In this document: positions 50,706 through 62,003 of the stretch, piece by piece | Position numbering within the stretch: position 1 is the first letter of the stretch | Layout: each line of letters begins with the position of its first letter | Source: Casuarina equisetifolia | Lineage: Eukaryota; Streptophyta; Magnoliopsida; Fagales; Casuarinaceae | Direction: 5' to 3' | NCBI GenBank assembly: GCA_028551475.1 | Contig: CM052359.1 | Span: 16,927,583 to 16,991,582 of the forward strand | DNA length: 64,000 bases | The notes under the pieces: generated by a model | Told to the model about the DNA's origin: nothing | Databases searched by the model: none | Seen by the model: the letters and a program-made list of their open reading frames with translations, nothing else | Program-made: the position numbers and the translations under genes

Positions 50706-53653
50706 ATGACGACCGACCTTGTTATCAACACAGACAGAGTCCAGAAATTCTTCGATGACCTCGAAGCCCAAAAGACCATTCTATCCACTTGCACCCAGCT
50801 GTTCACAACTCTGTCCAATCGTTTCGCGTCCCTTCAGGACTCTCTTGCCCAGAAATCCCAGTCTCTGGAATCCAAAATCCAGGCCCTGGAATCTAATTCT
50901 CGGGAAACACTCGAATCCCTCTCCCACCGCGAGAATTCTATTCCCGAGCGCGAGTCGGCCGCTGTGGCACGCATCGAGGAGCAAAGAGGAGCTGCTCTGG
51001 CGGAATTTGGAAATCCCATTTCGGCGACGGCTGAGCTGTCTGAAACCTTGAAATCCCTGTCCCGGAAAATGGATTGTTCGGGGCTTTTGAGGTTCATCGT
51101 GTCGAAGCGAAAAGAGTCCGTGTCGCTGCGTGCCGAGATCTCGAAGGCAATCGCAGAGGCGGTAGACCCACCAAGGCTGATCTTGGACGCCATGGAAGAG
51201 TTTCTGAGCAAGAAGTCGGCAGATAGGCGGTGGGCCTGTGGAATGCTTGTTCAGGCGCTGTTTCCAGAGGCGAATGCGAGTCGCTCGGGCCCGGAGTTCT
51301 CAAGTAGCGTCGTGGAGAGGGCGGCGGGGGTCCTGGATATGTGGAAGGGGCAGATGGACGAGGAAGGTGGGGCACTGGGGCCAGCCGAGGCCGTGATGCT
51401 CTTGCAAATGGTGGTCGGATTTGGGTTGCAATCGAGGTTTGATGACGAGTATTTGAGGAAGCTCGTGGTGGACTACGCCGCCCGGAGGGATATGGCAAAG
51501 CTTGCGGCCGCTTTGGGATTTGGAAATAAAATGGCAGGTTTGTGTTAGCTTATTAATGGTTGATTTGTTGCTTATTGATTTTTTTGCGAGAATTATTGTA
51601 TGCCTGATTGGTTAAGCTATTGCGTGCATTAGTTGGATTTTTTGAGTTGGGATATAGTAAAGCAAGAACGGAAGGATAAATTTGAATGTTTTTGTAGGTT
51701 ATCTGATAGCCCGTTTTCTATGCTGTGATTATGATTGAAATGGGGATGTTACGAAATGGCATCTCTTGACATGACAAGTGATTCAAAATTTGAATCATGG
51801 ACATGCTGTGAAATTACGATTGATGATATAGCTTTGTTTATGCGGATGACTCCTTTTTCCTTCATGGAAAACCTGTCTTTGGTGATGGTTTTGTAGCTAA
51901 GTTATGGGACTACTAATGTCTTACATAAAGCTTGAAAAATTGCTGTATGAGACAATCAAATTACTCAATTCTGGCGAGACGACCAATGCAGTTTTAGTGT
52001 ACTTCAAATGTTAAAAATGAAATAGGTCTTAAATGTTTGATTCTCAGTGAGTTAAAGATAATCGCCAGTCCCTGTTATTGTATATATCCATTGTATCCAG
52101 ATGTAGTTATTTTGGGTCAATCTCTCATTATGGATTGCTTCAGAGAGTTATATCGGTGCAAGTGTCCTGCCTTGTTCACATGCCAATGAATGGCTGAACT
52201 TTTCTGATCTCAATACTGATAGAGAGCCTTAATGTAAGGTTTCATACTAAAAATCAAACTCTTGTGGCATTACAAGAGCCATTAACCAAGTTAATATGAT
52301 AAAAAGTTTATTCCATTATTGACTTCTATAGTGGGAAAAAAAAAAAAAAGAAGTCTTGTTCAGAGGTAGGTTGTGGAAGGAGAGTCATTGTAGGATGGAA
52401 ATATCATCTTGATATAGAATCAATAACTCTAGGAATTAACTTTCCTCACAGTTACAAATGCATGTTCTTTTAACATTTGCAACTAATGGATTCCCTTGTG
52501 GAGTCTGCAGAAATATGTTGTCACCGTACATAGTTGTGAATCTTAACTCTCTAGTTTCTCTTATGGAATACAAATCAGATTTAGTCAGGTTTATTGGACC
52601 TGCAATGCCTCTTGTTTGTGATAGATCCTGTGCACTCTTCCTTGAAAAATAGATGTCTTTTTTCTTATGTTTATTTCCATTGAATCTATCTCAAGTACAG
52701 TGACTTCAGATAATCTGACGGAGAATAAGAGCGAATTTGTAAAATGCAAATTCCTTCAATAATCCAACTTTGTGTTATTCATTTTGATTATCCTCTTCAT
52801 TAAAGAAACTTCTTACTTGTGCAGATATTATTGATGAACTGTTGAAGAGCGGTAAAGAGATAGAAGCTGTGTATTTTGCTTCTGAGGCTGGTTTGACTGA
52901 AAGATTTTCTCCCGTTTCTCTGATCAAGTTGTATCTCAAGAACTCCAAAAGGAATGCCAGCACTATATTGAAGAATGGCAATAATAGCATGGTTGCAACA
53001 GTATGTGTATCTGAATAATTGTTGTTTTTGAATACGAGTTTATTATCGTAATATTTCCTTACTGTAAATCAACTTTTCAGGAAGAGTCGAGCACTGTGGA
53101 GTTGAATTCCATTAGAGCCATCATCAAATGTGTAGAAGACCACAAGCTCGAGTCAGAGTTTTCCCTTGATAGCTTGAGGAAGCGGGCCACTCATCTGGAG
53201 AAGGCGAAGGCAGAGCGGAAGAAGAATTCAGCCGCTGCAAGTAAGCCTCAGAGCAAGCGAGGTTATGGTGCCGTTGGTGGCAGAGGCAGTGGAGCTCCTA
53301 ATTTCCGTCCATCTAAAGCTGCCAAATTCGCTAATGCTTACACTCCTTTCAACCGGAGGAATCCAGGTCCCGGTCAGCATAGCCCCGCTACGAGATATGG
53401 TGGGGCATACAACTATCCTAGCCAAAGTGGTTACGAAGGTCCCAGTGCAACCCCTTATGCTTCGAGCTACGGCTTGCCCCACAGTCAGAGTCCTGCTGCA
53501 ATTCCTCGACAACAGTATCCACTTCCTGTTGACAACGTGGGCGCTGCTGGGTATCGGGCCAGTGGCTCTTACGGAGGCCAGGCTAACTATGGTGGTTATG
53601 ATTACGGCAATGCTGCCCCACCTTCCTACCAACCTTCATCATATACACAGTAA
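50706..53653 (+). CDS. FRL4-like: FRIGIDA-like protein (FRL4-type)
   Basis: Three coding exons, 50706-51537, 52825-53000 and 53081-53653, join in phase to 526 residues, the usual length for FRL4a/4b. The N-terminus (about 1-95) is a heptad-rich coiled coil. The Frigida domain follows (about 100-400), with CSGLLRFIVSKRKE, RWACGMLVQALFP and SPVSLIKLYLKNSKRNA. A Lys-rich helix (LEKAKAERKK) leads to a long Gly/Tyr/Ser/Pro-rich low-complexity tail ending in SYTQ. Known context: FRIGIDA and FRL proteins act in a nuclear complex that promotes FLC expression and so delays flowering; FRL4 members are widely expressed and their role is less clear. The start is the first ATG of exon 1 and fits family N-termini (TDRVQKFFDDLE). 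The long first exon is GC-richer than its surroundings. It looks intact. Confidence 0.92.
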
Positions 53654-53816
53654 TTAGGAAGGATTAGTAGCCGGATAATTAGAAATCCCTTTGGTAATCC
53701 CGAGATGTTTTCCTCCGTGTTGTCTTACATTTTCGATATCTCCCACATTGGAGGATAAACTGGGAATAAAAATTCAAGGCTCCGGATGTATTGTGGAATT
53801 TTTCTTTCACCAGATT

Positions 53817-53858
53817 CCTGTGAAATTGGCAGCTGCTGGGTGCTGCCAATTTCACAGG
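53817..53858 (+). other. Perfect 17-bp stem hairpin in the probable FRL 3' UTR
   Basis: CCTGTGAAATTGGCAGC (53817-53833) is exactly reverse-complementary to 53842-53858, with an 8-nt loop. It lies 164 nt after the stop. Confidence 0.9.
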
Positions 53859-53989
53859 CTTGGTCAACATAACAGGCTTGGTTACGTTTCCCCTTTGTGG
53901 GTGACAAATGGCTGGTTTCCTTGTGCCGGTATTGTTTCTCCTTTTGTAGTTAGGTATGGATGCTGTGAGGATCCAGTGAAAATTGAGAG

Positions 53990-53993
<4 letters not shown>

Positions 53994-54022
<29 letters not shown>
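53994..54022 (+). repeat. (AG)n microsatellite in the probable FRL 3' UTR
   Basis: About 14 AG units. Confidence 0.93.
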
Positions 54023-54023
<1 letters not shown>

Positions 54024-54068
54024 CGGTGGTTTCAACATTAATTACAATAACGTATTGTAAAGCAAAAG

Positions 54069-54074
54069 AATAAA
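54069..54074 (+). terminator. Polyadenylation signal candidate of the FRL gene
   Basis: AATAAA about 416 nt after the stop. Plant signals are loose, so it is a candidate only. Confidence 0.45.
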
Positions 54075-54666
54075 CAAAGCCGTTTTGTAAGTCTATTTAC
54101 TGCTCATTGAGGAGTCGGGGCTGAACGTATTGTATTATTCTTCAAGATGCCAGTGTTATGAACTCCCTGCTGCCAGATTTCAGAACTGAAAGGGTCAAAA
54201 TTTTATATGAACGGTAGATGTTGAACAGCGTCGTCAGTTTTGAAAATGGGTGGAGTGGAGATTATTCTGTGAATATTTGATTGATAATATAGAACCGTGG
54301 AGCGCTGTCCTTGTCTACTTCCGAGACCCTCGTGATCATCCAAACGACGTTTTGTCTACTTCGTCTTGTAGGTGCCTGGCGATTTACATTATTTTTCTTC
54401 CAACCACCGGCATTGACAAGAGTATGTAACCGACCTTATTGTAACTGGCGTTTTTAGCGGGAATCAATTTTGTGAATGTTACATGCACCTAATTTTTTAA
54501 CTCCCATGCGCTTTGATAAGATGCGCCGGGTGAAAGATTGAAGTTCTTACTGCTTGGGGTCTTTCGGCCCGAAAGTGGACCCCATATCCAAAAGCGACGT
54601 TGCAGTTTTGAAGTGTGGGGAAAATGGATGTAGTCTCGATGATATATATATATATATATATATGTC

Positions 54667-54675
54667 TATATATAA
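54667..54675 (+). promoter_or_regulatory. TATA box candidate of the ALDH gene
   Basis: TATATATAA about 70 bp before the ATG at 54743, just after a (TA)n run at about 54642-54663. The spacing fits a short leader. Confidence 0.5.
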
Positions 54676-54742
54676 TGGTCCTCGAAGCGGGCGGAACTAA
54701 GCTGTGCTCTGTATTTACCAGAGGATAGATAGAACAGGAAAG

Positions 54743-54858
54743 ATGACAACCCACAGCAATGGGAGCGCAGATTCTTTCGTCAAGATACCAATCATAATGT
54801 TCACGAAGCTGTTCATCAATGGAGAATTTGTTGACTCTGTTTCAGGTTTCTCAATCTC

Positions 54859-54924
<66 letters not shown>

Positions 54925-57900
54925 ATTCCTTTTGGGTTTTCCGGTTCTCTAACCTGAGCAGTTCTTTCATTTCTCTTGAGATCCAAACCATATCTGTCTC
55001 CTTTTCTCAACTCCGTTTCTTTCTTTCTTAGCAAGTATACGATCAGAGATACTGATTGGCACACGTTTACTATTTACTTGGCATGCTTTATAATTGATGC
55101 GCATTCAAAACCAAAATAAACAGGGAAAACATTTGAGACGATAGACCCCAGAACGAAGGAAGTGATTACCAGAGTTTCGGAGGGAGATAAGGAAGACGTT
55201 GACTTGGCCGTAAAGGCGGCTCGACAAGCTTTCGACCATGGTCCATGGCCCCGCTTAGCCGGCTGCGTACGTAATAGCTGTCATTTTCATTTTTCTAGTT
55301 ATTTTCAATCTTTCTTGGCTATCCCCATGTGGTAGGTGTTCATTCGCGTTTGCTCTTTACGGAATCAAATAAGGGTCCCTCCTCTTACGTTGGTGTGGTT
55401 TTACTTAATGTAAGCTTTTTTGTTTTGCTGTCTTGTTATTTAACGTTGATCAGGAGAGAGGAAGGATCATGATGAAATTTGCCGATTTGATTGACCAACA
55501 TATAGAAGAATTAGCGGGCTTGGACACCATTGATGCTGGGAAATTGTTTAGTCAGGGCAAGGCTGTGGACATTCCAGTGGGAGCAAACTATCTACGGTAC
55601 TATGCGGGGGCGGCCGACAAGATTCACGGGGAAGTGTTGAAAATGTCGCGCCAGCTTCAAGCTTATACATTGCGTGAGCCGATTGGTGTCGTGGGACACA
55701 TCATTCCCTGGAATTTCCCTACAACTCTCTTCATGTCAAAGATTAGCCCGGCCTTGGCCGCCGGCTGCACCATGGTCGTCAAGCCCGCTGAGCAGACACC
55801 CCTCTCCGCCCTCTACTATGCTCATCTTGCTAAGCTGGTATGGTCCCATTGTTGCTTATTGTGCATGAACAGGGACATAATTGGTTGAGGCCCACAATGT
55901 AGCCCCATTAATTTTATGTATTTATTTTATTAAAAATAATAATTGACTCCCAGTTGATAACTTGAGATAATTTTTTTGTCTTAATTTTTTTTTTTAAAGA
56001 TTCAATCTTGTTTCTTTTTTCTTTTCTCTTTTTTAAACTAACTCACAAAGAGATAATATATATTTTATTTTAAAGATAATTCTTAAATAATATTCAGATA
56101 ATATGAGACAATAAACACTATTTTAACACTTTTTTAAAAATTAACTTTAATGAAAGAAATCGGATTTTTCTGACATATCTTATCTTTATATCTTTGTTAT
56201 ACATTTAGGTGGACACTTACCTTAATAGACAAATGGAAGAATGAAAATTGAATATTTTCAATTATAGTATTATGTTTAACTTCAAGTAAAATATTTAATC
56301 ACCAAATAAATTTTTGTGGTTTCATCCGGTTACTCTTTTATTTATATTCTGAGTTCTTGTACTTTTCTCATGCAAAAGATAAGAGATATTAAAAATAGTA
56401 GTTGTCTAATATGGTTAACATCTTAATATTATTCTTTCCTTATATTTTTATGCATCTTCATATCCAAAAGGCCGGTTTATAAAAAGAAATTTGGCTGTTT
56501 CTAAGCTATCAGTTCCACCCCCTCTCTCCCTCTCTAACCCTCTTTCAATACAATTTTCTTGGTTTAGGCCGGTATCCCCGATGGAGTGCTAAATATTGTG
56601 ACGGGGTTTGGACCAACTGCGGGTGCTGCCTTATGCTCTCATATGGACGTTGATGCGGTAATGTCGGGTGTTTATTGTGTTTTTTGATTCCCTAATTTAA
56701 AGACTTGATTCTCAGTAAGTTCAAGTCTAAAGTCATCAGCAATAATATTATCAGGCCCAAAAAAATGTTAATTTATTGTCATCTAAACGGGTTGTGGTCG
56801 GTAATTGAAAAAAGAAAGTGAAAAAAAATTTAGAAATAGACCTAGTACTGAAGGTCATGAAAACTGGAAACTTTAGTCTTGTAGTACTAGAGGAACAGTG
56901 TACATGGCATCTTCCGTTGATTTTTGCTTCTTTTCATGCGGAGTGCATCTTCACTTTACTTGTTCTCCTCTGTTCAGATAAGTTTCACTGGCTCTACGGA
57001 AGTAGGACGTGAAATAATGCAGGCAGCAGCAAAAAGCAACTTGAAGTCAGTCTCACTTGAACTGGGAGGCAAGTCGCCCCTTTTAATTTTTGATGATGCT
57101 GATGTAGATAAAGCTGCTGAGATTGCTCTCTTTGGGATCCTATATAACAAGGTATTATCTGATAACTGTCTTTTGTAGATTTCAATCTGGCTGCAAACTT
57201 TAACTTCAATGACATCTTTTCTGCTCTATTTTCTCAGGGAGAAATATGTGTGTCGAGTTCTCGTGTATTTGTTCAAGAAGGCATTTATGATGAATTTGTG
57301 AAGAAGCTAGTGGAGAAGGCGAAAAGTTGGGTAGTTGGGGATCCTTTTGATCCTAAATCGCAACAAGGTCCACAGGTAAGAATTGGGAACACCAAAACAT
57401 GGGTTCTCAAGTTCTGCCAAAACCTGTAACTCGGCAAAACTTAATGAAAAGAGCTGCCATTTGATTTAGACATGATAAACCTCAAACAGAAGTACTACAC
57501 ACACAGATCTTATCATTTTTGCTTTTAGTTCGAAGCACAGGCGTTTAAACCACACCACTAATGGTCAATTTTTACTTATCCACTTGGGCATCTTTGTGTA
57601 AATTTATAATTCATATTAAACATTCAGGTTGATAAGAAGCAGTTCGAAAAAATCCTTTCCTACATAGAGCATGGGAAGAGAGAGGGAGCGACCCTGTTAA
57701 CTGGTGGACAGCCTTTGGGGGACAATGGCTACTACATTGAGCCAACCATATTCGCTGATGTTAAGGTGCATGCTCTAATTTAAAAGATCATTTACTTGAA
57801 AAAGTACATTCATCTTTTCTCTGTCCATTGAAAAACGAAGATCTTGCATATGACGCAATCAATGTTTTTCTTTCTTGTTGATGCAGGAGGAAATGGTAAT

Positions 57901-58324
57901 AGCAAAGGATGAGATATTTGGACCTGTAATGGCACTCATGAAGTTCAAGTAAGTCTCTGTTTTCAGCCTCCTATCTGATTTCCATATTGCTTCTGTAGCT
58001 GCTCACTCCTGTAGGGTTTATTGCTGATTATCTGGCATAAATAATTGTAGAACAATTGAAGAGGCGATTAAGAAGGCCAACAACACTTCCTATGGCCTTG
58101 CAGCAGGCATCTTGTCCAAGAACTTGGATATAGTGAACACCGTCTCGAGATCAATCCGGGCGGGGATCATTTGGGTGAATTGCTATTTTGCTTTCGACCT
58201 GGACTGCCCTTATGGAGGATATAAGATGAGTGGATTTGGAAGAGACTTCGGGTTGGAAGCTCTGCACAAGTATCTACAAGTCAAATCTGTGGTGACACCC
58301 CTTTACAATTCTCCTTGGCTTTGA
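54743..58324 (+). CDS. ALDH2C4-like: Aldehyde dehydrogenase family 2 member C (ALDH2C4/REF1-type)
   Basis: Nine coding exons in phase: 54743-54845, 55124-55266, 55454-55837, 56568-56657, 56978-57151, 57238-57375, 57628-57765, 57887-57948 and 58051-58324, giving 501 residues, the usual length. There is no plastid or mitochondrial targeting extension (start MTTHSNGS, then [12 protein letters not shown]), so cytosolic. All catalytic landmarks fall at canonical ALDH numbers: Asn169 (IPWNFP), the NAD-site FTGSTEVG, Glu268 in LELGGKSP and nucleophile Cys302 in GEICVSSSR; it ends with [21 protein letters not shown]. Family reaction: NAD(P)-dependent oxidation of aldehydes to acids. The Arabidopsis relative ALDH2C4 (REF1) oxidises sinapaldehyde and coniferaldehyde to sinapic and ferulic acid; that substrate is inferred here. 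Intron 1 carries a long CT repeat. A second copy follows about 3.7 kb downstream. It looks intact. Confidence 0.94.
54862..54923 (+). repeat. (CT)n microsatellite in intron 1 of the ALDH gene
   Basis: Thirty-one CT units start 16 nt after the donor at 54846. Confidence 0.97.
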
Positions 58325-58400
58325 ACCATTCTGCTTATTCGTATCTGGCAACTGGCGTTCGGATCATATTATGTAACATTGTGCTGGCACCTTATAATTG

Positions 58401-58406
58401 AATAAA
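58401..58406 (+). terminator. Polyadenylation signal candidate of the ALDH gene
   Basis: AATAAA 77 nt after the stop, in AT-rich context. Confidence 0.5.
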
Positions 58407-58419
58407 ACATTAATGCAGT

Positions 58420-59880
58420 ATGTCCCTACTGCAAGTGTTGACCGAACGTAACTGTGCTTTACGGTGGTTGAGGTACTTTCAGCTTCTTAATATCTTTTAA
58501 TCAATAAGACATGACAGGGTAACCCCTGGTTCCTGAGACCTGGACATCCTTGCAAGTGGTTCATAAATGAACTTATAGAGCTATTGGAGAGTTAATTGAA
58601 GGTCTCCGTTTGGGTCTGAAGACGGTCCTCTTTCAAGGTCCTCTTTTCCCTTGTAAACGTGCAACTTAAACAAATTGTCAAAATTATCCAACCCATATTT
58701 TGAAAATGAAAATAGCAAATTTCTAGTAAAAAGCTTTTCTTATGAGCTTTTCTTTTTCAAGTATGCCTATAGATGCTTGTGAGACCATACTTGTTTTTTT
58801 ATTATTATATTATTTGTTCGACATATTCTCTTATATTTAAAATTTTACTTAACAAAAAGTTCTAACAATAAACCTCCATTTGTTCTTCTCCTATTAAGTT
58901 GTTTTTAACTTGGCAACTCCAAACATCATAGTTGGAAGAAAAACAAAATAAAAAGGAACAAGTGGAAGCAAGAGGACTAGCACAAGTTGAGCAAAGAACT
59001 TTATGACTCCACTTCCATCTTGGAAAGTGGATGATTGTAGAGAGAATAAGACAACATGCATACAACTTCCTCATTAAAGATAGAAAGGAAAGAGAGGGAG
59101 CAAACATATTTGTTAAGCCACTATGGGCAAACTATTCACATTTACTCAAGAATGATAGTTACAAGAGTTGTTCCTTATATATAGCCTCACATAAAGGCAT
59201 AAAGGCAAATTACATATAAGTAAAGGTGCTGCTTTATGGGCCCCTAGACAGAAAACAAAATGTTGCTTTACTATTCAAATGATTTATTCAGTCTTCAATA
59301 AATTGCCACAGTGAGAGAAATGTTGAGCGCCTCTTCATTTTAGGTTTGAGCACCTCTTCATTTTAGGTTTCTTTACTTTGCAACTCGTTTTTCTCTTCTT
59401 GGCTAGAGACAATGCTTATTTTAGGTTTTGTTATATCCTTTTGAGCTCTCTCACAAGAAGGCAATATGTTAAAGGCTTTTTCTCTAAAAGGCCACATGTT
59501 GCAAGCTTGCATAGCTGAAGGCCAAAGGAAAGAACAAATGTTCTTGCATATTTTCAAAGCCAAATGTTCCTACATGTGTAGTTTAATTTTTAGGTTTTCA
59601 TCATTTTTTTTTATTTTTATCATCTTAAAGTGTTTTTACATATTTGCACATTTATTTATATCATCAAAATCATATTTTAGAATTATATTTCAATAGAAAA
59701 GATAAAAATTGCTGGTGGGTCTTCGTGTGATAGGACAATCGGCCTAATCAACATTAGTGTGAAAGGCCTCTTTGGCTATTGGCTTGGTAGTCATTAATAA
59801 GGCCAAACATATGGCCAAACACTTTCAATATGGAATGAAGTCCCAAAATGCCTTTTTCACACTGCGAAGTAATATTCAAC
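58420..59880. other. Intergenic DNA between the tandem ALDH genes
   Basis: AT-rich, with no supported gene. A short tandem echo of GAGCGCCTCTTCATTTTAGG occurs near 59327-59369. The part from about 59700 may be the decayed interior of the LTR fragment to its right. Confidence 0.5.
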
Positions 59881-59889
59881 TAATGTATA

Positions 59890-60850
59890 AGGCCTCCTTG
59901 ATATCATGTTAAAGTTTGGGAGTCCCATCCTAAAACCTAGAAGTTAGAGGTGATAAACCTTAATCATTAATAAGGGTAGACATACTAACAAACACTTTTG
60001 GTGTATGACGAAATCCCAACAATATCAACACACTATCAAACAAGTTTCACACACATATAGATATATTACAAAGAGTTATGTAGTAAATAATAACTAAAAC
60101 AGGAAAAACAGAACGCACTTTTCTAACGGAGTTTGGCTAACGTAGCCTATGTCCACAGCGGAATTGGGGAGAAATGATTTTATTTCTGCAATTGTGAGAT
60201 ACAAGCAGATTTCAACTCTTTACCAGGCTCCAACGCACCCTCAGAGAATACAAGAGCAATCGGTTTCTCTAGGTTTTCAATGCTCTCTCTGTTATAGCTT
60301 TTTTGCGTCCTTTTGAATAAGAACTGTTTCCACCTCTTCAAACTTACTTTTCTTGGAAGAATCCTCTTTCCTTTGTTCACAAAAAGGGAACGAACACTAT
60401 CAAGCGTAAGGGTTAAACATTAGCATTTATTCTGATTTCTTTGACCTACTATCAGGCATCAACAGCTTTTGTATTACGTTGTTTCCGAAGGAGGTTCTTT
60501 CTCAAGCTTATTGTCATCTAAGAACTGCATGAAGATTGTGAACCATTCTCACAAGATTTCCCCAAAATTTCAACGGACTGTGGTAGCTTGATCCACACGT
60601 TCATAACACGAGTAAGAATCTAAGAGCTTCCGCTTGTTGTGTTTGCTGGCGGATAGGCCGTGCGTGAATTGAATGACGGCGGCCGGAGGTTTTAGACGGA
60701 GAAGAACGAAAGAGTCAAGATTGATAAACGAGTGCAGAAAATGGGGAAAAGGTTTAGGCTATCGGGGGATGTGCTTTTCCTTTCACACCGTGATTTACGT
60801 CATTGAAGTCTTCAAGGTCAACTAGAAATCTCATCATTTGAAGACAACTT
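59890..60850 (-). mobile_element. Possible copia LTR fragment with primer-binding-like site
   Basis: In minus sense the block contains GTGGACATAGGCTACG, as in the other copia LTRs of this window, and ends TTTAACA (plus TGTTAAAG at 59907). Immediately after comes TGATATCAAGG (plus 59890-59906), resembling an initiator-Met primer-binding site. The right edge is uncertain, and neither a partner LTR nor a target duplication was found. Confidence 0.4.
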
Positions 60851-61900
60851 GCATTTCCTCACATATTTCGGATAGAATTTTGAATGCATTCAATTACATA
60901 AACACCTAAGTGATGATGAACGTGTGGAAATTAAAAGCGACCAGTGGAAAAATAAAAAGGAATGTATGAAACAGTTGCTCATCGTATAACATGCGATTAA
61001 AACTGTTAAAGGAAAACGGGGACTTTGAGAACGCCGGGAATTTAGACTGATTACGCTTTTTTGAATAAGCAAACACCGTTGACTGGGGATTCCCTAGATA
61101 CAAGTGGAGAGCGGATGTCAGCTCTTTTTATTTATTTATTTATTTATTTATTATTATTATTATTTATTTTTTGGGGGCATGTGATGAAGCATGTCATTTG
61201 AGCAGTATGGCTTGAGTACTCATGAATAAACAATTAGTTTTGACCATCTATAAAGAGAGTGTTTTTTTTTTTTAATAGAAGTAATCCGTTTACTTTCGTA
61301 ATGTTTCAATCACCATTGTTAAGATTTTCTGTGGAAGCATTTTAAATTACTTTTCAAATGGCTACATCCACAGGTGAACTTTAAATTATTCATAAAGGAC
61401 GGTTAGATCACTACTCTAAATGAGGTTGAGCTACTCCTAAGTGACAAACATGGACTTTCACCTCCTCCAGTGCTCTTGAGCTGAGTTGATATCCTTAGTA
61501 TATAACTTTTTGCTAGTCTCATAGAACTTATCATAAACATAACTAAAGTCCCAAATCCAGCGGTTTAACTGCAGGCTCGCGCGGGGGTGGAATAAGAAGT
61601 CATATAGATGTGATTTGTTATCACATCCAAATCCGGGGGCATCCCTCGTGGGTGGTTTCTAGTAAATTTTTATTCAAGTCAACTCAATGGACAGTTGGAA
61701 CAAGCAAGAGAAAATCTCTCTGATTAATGCAAACTATAGTTTTTTCATTTTGTTGAACCAATCAGAGATATAGTCAACGATATCTTGTACCGTGTATTAA
61801 GGGGCGCAAGTTTGTCCCTTCATATACCGCCTCATCTTTTGCACCGTTTCTTTTTGTGGTTTCCCTCAAGGCATGTCACCGTCTGGATTCGCACCGCCTA
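60851..61900. other. Intergenic DNA upstream of the second ALDH gene
   Basis: No supported gene. It contains a (TTTA)n/(TTA)n repeat at about 61127-61172. Confidence 0.55.
61127..61172 (+). repeat. (TTTA)n/(TTA)n microsatellite
   Basis: About six TTTA units pass into about four TTA units. Confidence 0.92.
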
Positions 61901-61905
61901 CATGC

Positions 61906-61913
61906 CTATATAT
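61906..61913 (+). promoter_or_regulatory. TATA box candidate of the second ALDH gene
   Basis: CTATATAT sits about 95 bp before the ATG at 62004 in a GC-richer context (GCCTATATATGAGG). The spacing is good for a plant promoter. Confidence 0.6.
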
Positions 61914-62003
61914 GAGGTGTCTATGCTGCCCATAACTAAGCGACGGTAGAGAATCTCCACTTCAGGAACGTGCGAGAGGAAAAGCGAGAAGACAAGGGCA
62001 GAG

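Noticed and set aside
50719-51498. Long open frames on both strands inside FRL exon 1
   Set aside because: Shadows of the GC-rich FRL exon; composition mirrors the true frame.
53228-53657. Alternative frames over FRL exon 3
   Set aside because: Low-complexity Gly/Tyr/Pro-rich coding sequence opens other frames; splice phase supports only the FRL frame.
54704-54925. Longer start and Ser-Leu tail for the ALDH first exon
   Set aside because: The start at 54743 fits the family, and the tail is intron 1 CT repeat after the donor at 54846.
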